A stretch of DNA of 27,694 nt from a virus. The notes below the pieces were generated by a model. That model ran no database searches, was not told the origin of the DNA, and worked only from the letters and a program-made list of their open reading frames with translations. The DNA is taken from positions 1 through 27,694 of the IMG/VR virus record IMGVR_UViG_3300027699_000150, one strand, 5' to 3'. Below, piece after piece: positions 23,336 to 27,694 of this stretch. A program made the translations under genes and the position numbers. How positions within the stretch are numbered: position 1 is the first letter of the stretch; every line of letters begins with the position of its first letter.

Positions 23336-23618
23336 TACGTTGACAATTTGCACATATTGTTTTTAAATTACTAAATTTACAATTAGCTAAACTTCCATCT
23401 ATATGGAATACATTAAACTGTTCTTGATAACTACTTTTAAAATTACATTTTTCACAGTAGTCTTTTTTATTATAACCTGACTGTTTCCATTTAGGAAAAC
23501 CATAACCTGTACTTCCGTAACGAGTACAAGTCTCGCATTTCTTACGGAAATATGTTTTTCCATTCTTTTTATAATTTATAGCAGCAGGTTTTAACCCACA
23601 AATACATAAAGGTCTCAT
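23280..23618 (-). CDS. HNH-like Cys-pair zinc protein
   Basis: A 112-residue protein with four Cys pairs: Cys5/Cys7, Cys28/Cys31, Cys55/Cys58 and Cys89/Cys92. Between the last two is an HNH-like core, FHIDGSLANCKFSNLKTICANC, with His72 (FHIDG), Asn79 and Asn84. The usual CxxCH ending is CxxCQ, so the final His is missing. Proteins of this type are frequent in marine T4-like phages and are usually annotated as HNH endonuclease or hypothetical. Zinc binding is likely; nuclease activity is uncertain. It is transcribed against the kinase gene with a 56-base 3' overlap. No Shine-Dalgarno is present: GGTAAATA is followed by five bases and the ATG, as at gp14. Confidence 0.75.
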   Translation of the reverse strand: MRPLCICGLKPAAINYKKNGKTYFRKKCETCTRYGSTGYGFPKWKQSGYNKKDYCEKCNFKSSYQEQFNVFHIDGSLANCKFSNLKTICANCQRIMQKDGVQWKQGDLLPDF

Positions 23619-23623
23619 ATAGA

Positions 23624-23631
23624 TATTTACC
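23624..23631 (-). promoter_or_regulatory. Candidate late promoter giving a leaderless mRNA
   Basis: Minus-strand GGTAAATA ends five bases before the ATG at 23618, the same arrangement as at gp14. Confidence 0.5.
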
Positions 23632-23686
23632 TACCCTTTATGGCCCCTTTTTACTAGAGTTTAATAACCTTTTTTATTCCGATAAT

Positions 23687-23694
23687 GGTAAATA
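23687..23694 (+). promoter_or_regulatory. Candidate late promoter for the tail sheath gene
   Basis: GGTAAATA lies upstream of the sheath gene. The predicted start near 23700 gives a leader of about 42 nt with TTAGGAGA before the ATG at 23742. Confidence 0.5.
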
Positions 23695-23741
23695 CAAGTA
23701 GATGATTTATCCCGAGAATTATACATTAGGAGAAAAATAAA

Positions 23742-26700
23742 ATGGCATTAGTATCACCAGGCGTACAGGTTAGCGTTATAGACGAAAGTTTCTATACTCC
23801 AGCTGAACCAGGTACAACCCCAATGATTTTCGTTGTAAGTGCTACAGGCAAGAAAAATGCTGCAGGTGATGGAACAGCACAAGGAACGACAAAAGCAAAT
23901 GCAGGTAAACCATTTTTGCTTACATCTCAAAGAGATTTAGCTGATACGTTTGGTGATCCTGTATTTAAAACAGACAGTAATAATAATCCAGTACATGCTG
24001 GAGAATTAAACGAATACGGTTTACAAGCTGCATATTCATACTTAGGTATTAGTAATAGAGCTTGGGTAACCAGAGCAGATTTAGATTTAGACGAGCTTAT
24101 AGGAACAGCAACAGCTCCAGCAGATAATCCAGCCTCAGGCGCATATTGGTTTGATACCTCAACTACAAAATTTGGTATTCAAGAATGGAATAGCGCAGCT
24201 ATTACTGAAACTGGAGGACAAAGTTTTACAAATAAAATACCATTAGCAATTACAAGTATTTCAGACGTTACTGGAACAGTAGAAAATCCAGGTGCGCCTA
24301 AAGCATCTGTAGGATCAATAGGCGAATATGCAATAGTTGCTATTACGACTCTTAACACAATGTGGTATAAATCCCCAGGTAATGCACCTAGCGTAACAGC
24401 TGGTGCTTGGGTTGAAGTAGGAAGCGAAGCTTGGATTAAAAGTTGGCCAACTGCTAAAGGAACTAAAGCTAATCCTACATTTGTAGGAACTACAGCTATT
24501 ACTTTAAATAGTGTTTCTGTAAGTATTACTTCGTCAGATGGTATTGCAGATGTTGCAACTACTATTAACGGACTAGCAATTCCAGGAGTATCTGCTTATG
24601 TTGTAGATAGCAGACTAGAACTTTATAGTGATGGTTCATCTTCAGGCGCAGGCGACTCTACATTAGGTGGTCCTATTGTAGTTGCTGGTGATGCCGCAAC
24701 ATTACTTTTAATTGGAATGGCTGCTGACACGTATTTGCCACCAGTACTACAAATTAGTAAACACACACAAGTACCAGAATTTAAAAGTACTGATACAAAC
24801 GAACGTCCTACAGGGAGTCTTTGGATTAAAACAACAGATCCTAATTTAGGCGCAAAATGGAAAGTAAAAACATTTAATTCAGGAACATTGTTATTTGATA
24901 CAATTTCTGCACCATTATATGCAACCAATGAAGAAGCATTATTTAACTTAGATCGAACTGGGGGTGGCGCAAATCTTGCAGCAGGTGATTTATATGTACA
25001 AACTAACGTTGCAGGAGATTCACAGCAATTAGGAACATTTAAAATATTCCGTCGAAATGCTGTAGGACCAACAACTATTACAAGTGGCAAAATCATTGCA
25101 GGTTCACTTACAGTTGGCGCAGGACGTATTTTCCGTGTTCAAACAACAGATGCAGCTACAGCAGCATTTGGCACAGCAGTTTCTGTTTCAGTTACAACTG
25201 ACGGTACTACTGCTGACGCCGATACAATTGCAGGCGCTATTAACTCTGCAAGCATTGAAAACGTTACAGCATCAGTTGATACGCAAAATAGAGTAACAAT
25301 TAGCCATTCACAAAGTGGTGAAATACGTTTTTATGATGATGTAAGTGTATTAACAGAAATGGGTTTTGGTGCTTATGCAAGCTCAACTAGCGGAACTCCA
25401 AATCTATTTTATGCACCAGGAACAGACGGATCGACTACTCCACTTGCTTTACAAGCATCTAATTGGCATGTTCTAAGTTATACTGCTAGTGATGATGAAA
25501 TTACATCACTAACAGCTCAAGATGCATTATGGTATAACTCAGTAGTAGACGAAGTAGATATTATGATACATAATGGTACTACTTGGGTAGGATATTTAGA
25601 TTCAACAAGTCCATATTTTAAAGCATCAGCTGCTGAGAAAACAGATCCAGCAGGACCAATCGTAAGTGCATCAACACCAGTACTACAGAGTGACGGAACT
25701 GATCTTAAAAATGGTGACGTTTGGATTAGTACTGCTGATGTAGAAAATTATCCACAAATTTATCGCTTTGATGCAAATCTACTAAACACACCTATTGCTA
25801 ATAGATGGCAACTACTAGATAAGTCAGATCAAACTACTGAAAATGGAGTTTTATTTGCAGATGCTCGCTGGAGTTCAGCAGGCGCAGATTCAACACCAGA
25901 AGACATTGATGTATTACTAGATAGTAACTATTTAGATCCAGATGCACCAGACGGAGCATTATATCCAAAAGGTATGCTATTATGGAATTTACGTAGAAGC
26001 GGTTTTAATGTTAAAAAATTCGAACGTGATTATATTAATGTTAATGACGAAAATATACGTTTTGGTGATGAAGAGATGGAACTTTATTATCCACATCGTT
26101 GGGTTACAGAATCTGGTAACCAAATAGATGGCGCAGGCAGTTTTGGACGGCATGCACAACGTAAAGTTGTTGTACAAGCACTTCAAGCACTTGTTAATTC
26201 AAATGAAGACATTCGAGACGACGAAGCAAGACTATTTAATTTAGTAGCTGCACCAGGATATTCAGAACTAATTGGTGAACTAATTAGCTTAAATCATGAT
26301 AGAGGATTGAGTGCATTTATTGTAGGAGATTCTCCAGCAAGACTTAAATCTAATGCAACTGCATTAAATGATTGGGCTACTAATGTTAACATAGCAGTAG
26401 AAGACAACGATGAAGGACTTGTTAGTACTGACGAATATATGGGCATGTTTTACCCATGGGGCTTTACAAGTGATAACTTTGGTAACAATGTTGTTGTACC
26501 ACCAAGTCATATGATGATGCGTACAATTGCGTTAAGTGACCAAGTTAGTTTTCCATGGTTTGCACCAGCAGGTATACGACGCGGTGGAATAACAAATGCA
26601 AGTTCAACAGGTTATATTGATGCTGAAGGCGAATTTGTATCAGTAGCACTTAATGAAGGACAAAGAGATACATTATATGCACAAAATGTAAATCCAATAA

Positions 26701-27086
26701 CTTTTATTACAGGTGCAGGACTTGTTGCTTATGGTCAAAAAACCCGTGCAAAGGGTGCAAGCGCACTAGATAGAATTAATGTTTCTAGGCTTGTAATTTA
26801 CTTACGTAGTCAACTAAATCAACTTGCTAAACCTTATATCTTTGAACCTAATGATAAAATTACACGTGATGAGATTAAAGGAGCAACAGAAAGTTTGATG
26901 CTTGAATTAGTTGGACAAAGAGCACTTTACGACTTCTTAGTTGTGTGTGATGAATCAAACAACACACCTGCAAGAATTGATCGTAACGAATTATATTTAG
27001 ATATTGCTATAGAACCAGTTAAGGCTGTTGAATTTATTTACATTCCACTAAGGTTGAAAAATACTGGTGAAATTGCAGGACTTTAA
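23742..27086 (+). CDS. gp18: Contractile tail sheath protein, gp18-like, with large insertion
   Basis: A 1114-residue sheath protein; T4 gp18 has 659. The N-terminus (MALVSPGVQVSVIDESFYTPA, then PFLLTSQRDLADTFGDP and LGISNRAWVTRADLDLDEL) and the C-terminal 370 residues (MLLWNLRRSGFNVKKFERDY from about 745; NEDIRDDEARLFNLVAAPGY near 820; the final IAIEPVKAVEFIYIPLRL) are the conserved sheath fold. Residues about 122-740 are inserted and modular. Four or so units carry a GxxW strand followed by a Trp or Tyr strand (GAYWFDT near 133, GSLWIKTT near 358, DALWYNS near 594, GDVWIST near 658), and two longer related units occur near 246-300 and 462-535. The insertion should project from the contracted tail surface. 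The sheath drives DNA injection. It is followed by gp19, as in T4. Confidence 0.92.
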   Translation: MALVSPGVQVSVIDESFYTPAEPGTTPMIFVVSATGKKNAAGDGTAQGTTKANAGKPFLLTSQRDLADTFGDPVFKTDSNNNPVHAGELNEYGLQAAYSYLGISNRAWVTRADLDLDELIGTATAPADNPASGAYWFDTSTTKFGIQEWNSAAITETGGQSFTNKIPLAITSISDVTGTVENPGAPKASVGSIGEYAIVAITTLNTMWYKSPGNAPSVTAGAWVEVGSEAWIKSWPTAKGTKANPTFVGTTAITLNSVSVSITSSDGIADVATTINGLAIPGVSAYVVDSRLELYSDGSSSGAGDSTLGGPIVVAGDAATLLLIGMAADTYLPPVLQISKHTQVPEFKSTDTNERPTGSLWIKTTDPNLGAKWKVKTFNSGTLLFDTISAPLYATNEEALFNLDRTGGGANLAAGDLYVQTNVAGDSQQLGTFKIFRRNAVGPTTITSGKIIAGSLTVGAGRIFRVQTTDAATAAFGTAVSVSVTTDGTTADADTIAGAINSASIENVTASVDTQNRVTISHSQSGEIRFYDDVSVLTEMGFGAYASSTSGTPNLFYAPGTDGSTTPLALQASNWHVLSYTASDDEITSLTAQDALWYNSVVDEVDIMIHNGTTWVGYLDSTSPYFKASAAEKTDPAGPIVSASTPVLQSDGTDLKNGDVWISTADVENYPQIYRFDANLLNTPIANRWQLLDKSDQTTENGVLFADARWSSAGADSTPEDIDVLLDSNYLDPDAPDGALYPKGMLLWNLRRSGFNVKKFERDYINVNDENIRFGDEEMELYYPHRWVTESGNQIDGAGSFGRHAQRKVVVQALQALVNSNEDIRDDEARLFNLVAAPGYSELIGELISLNHDRGLSAFIVGDSPARLKSNATALNDWATNVNIAVEDNDEGLVSTDEYMGMFYPWGFTSDNFGNNVVVPPSHMMMRTIALSDQVSFPWFAPAGIRRGGITNASSTGYIDAEGEFVSVALNEGQRDTLYAQNVNPITFITGAGLVAYGQKTRAKGASALDRINVSRLVIYLRSQLNQLAKPYIFEPNDKITRDEIKGATESLMLELVGQRALYDFLVVCDESNNTPARIDRNELYLDIAIEPVKAVEFIYIPLRLKNTGEIAGL

Positions 27087-27089
27087 AAT

Positions 27090-27097
27090 GATAAATA
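27090..27097 (+). promoter_or_regulatory. Late promoter for the tail tube gene
   Basis: GATAAATA begins four bases after the sheath stop. The predicted start near 27103 gives an 18-nt leader with AGGAG (27108-27112) before the ATG at 27121. It allows tube expression independent of sheath. Confidence 0.65.
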
Positions 27098-27120
27098 CAA
27101 TTATACTAGGAGCAAACTAA

Positions 27121-27694
27121 ATGTCAATTTCAACATTATCGAAAATTACAGTTCCATTAGCTAGCGGAGATTCTGCAAGTAACCAAGGACTGTTAATGCC
27201 CAAGTTGCAGTATCGCTTTAGGCTATCGTTAGAAAACTTTGGCGTAAGTACACCTACTACTGAATTAACAAAACAAGTAGTTGATGTTACAAGGCCTACA
27301 GTTGCTTTCGAACCTATTGAGATTCCAGTTTATAACTCTAAGGCATACTTAGCAGGCAAACATACTTGGAGTCCTATTACTATTAATTTACGTGAAGATG
27401 TTAATAATAACGTACAAAAAATAGTAGGTGAGCAGATCCAAAAACAATTTGACTTTTTTGAACAGTCAAGTGCAGCATCAGGACAAGATTACAAATTTAC
27501 AACTAGAATTGAAATTTTAGATGGCGGTAACGGAGCAAATGCACCTACCACATTAGAAACATTTGAGTTGTATGGTTGTTTTATTACAAATGCTAACTAT
27601 AACGAATTGGCATATGCTAACAACGAACCTGTAAGAGTTACAATAGAAGTTCAATATGATAACGCTATCCAAACACCACAAGGTAGTGGTATTG
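27121..27694 (+). CDS. gp19: Tail tube protein gp19-like, 3' truncated by window edge
   Basis: At least 191 codons; the frame is still open at the window end (T4 gp19 has 163 residues). The segments MPKLQYRFRLSLENFG, VDVTRPTVAFEPIEIPVYNSKAYL (split: PTVAFEPIEIPVYNS), HTWSPITINLRED and ETFELYGCFITNANYNELAY are characteristic of T4-type tube subunits. The last contains the conserved tube beta-sandwich. gp19 hexamers stack to form the inner tube through which DNA passes. It has its own late octamer and ribosome binding site, and position directly after gp18 supports the call. Confidence 0.93.
   Translation, partial: MSISTLSKITVPLASGDSASNQGLLMPKLQYRFRLSLENFGVSTPTTELTKQVVDVTRPTVAFEPIEIPVYNSKAYLAGKHTWSPITINLREDVNNNVQKIVGEQIQKQFDFFEQSSAASGQDYKFTTRIEILDGGNGANAPTTLETFELYGCFITNANYNELAYANNEPVRVTIEVQYDNAIQTPQGSGI

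Noticed and set aside
24623-25096. Minus-strand frame of 157 codons within the sheath gene
   Set aside because: Shadow of the modular insertion; no ribosome binding site or family pattern.

Overview
This window is late-region DNA of a T4-like (myovirus) marine bacteriophage. The identification rests on a recognisable virion set: neck proteins gp13 and gp14, tail completion protein gp15, contractile sheath gp18, tail tube gp19 and a gp1-type deoxynucleotide kinase. It is supported by repeated late-promoter octamers of the form NNTAAATA. The sequence is AT-rich (roughly one third GC by eye), densely packed, and no gene-free stretch reaches 300 bases. Several proteins look like those of marine T4-like phages of picocyanobacteria and SAR11: the giant fibre-like protein with 'CERD' motifs, the enlarged gp15 and gp18, and the small Cys-pair HNH-like protein. 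Nothing here fixes the host, and there are no photosynthesis genes, tRNAs, integrase, transposon or CRISPR array.

Layout. 1-2326 (+): a truncated and a complete Cys-rich, Gly-rich virion/adhesin-like protein, then an acidic unknown. 2401-5269 (+): a heptosyltransferase-like GT9 protein overlapping a large O-carbamoyltransferase. 5280-14754 (+): a small unknown, a tail-fibre-like protein with a decayed cupredoxin-like domain, and a 2703-residue repeat-built virion protein. 21203-14751 (-): gp14, gp15, NUDIX hydrolase, HldD-like ADP-heptose epimerase, 2OG-Fe(II) oxygenase-like protein, cupin, uronate-dehydrogenase-like SDR and GmhB-like phosphatase, all tightly packed in one direction. 21248-27694 (+): gp13, a second 2OG oxygenase, gp1-like kinase, a convergent HNH-like gene, gp18 and the start of gp19.

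How it may work together. GmhB-like phosphatase, HldD-like epimerase and a GT9 transferase are three steps of ADP-heptose synthesis and use. With the carbamoyltransferase, cupin, SDR and oxygenases they suggest a phage-encoded sugar-making and sugar-decorating system expressed with the virion genes. The target (virion protein, host surface glycan or DNA) is not visible. GmhA and HldE steps are absent from the window.

Regulation visible in the sequence. Late-promoter octamers precede most transcription units. At two sites (2348-2421 and 5679-5727) the octamer sits in the loop of an inverted repeat whose right arm covers the downstream ribosome binding site or start codon. This is the layout T4 uses to silence translation from read-through transcripts of genes such as e and soc. 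At four genes that lack a Shine-Dalgarno sequence (5280, 21203, 22049, 23618) the promoter is placed so that the predicted transcription start falls on or within two bases of the ATG, suggesting leaderless mRNAs.
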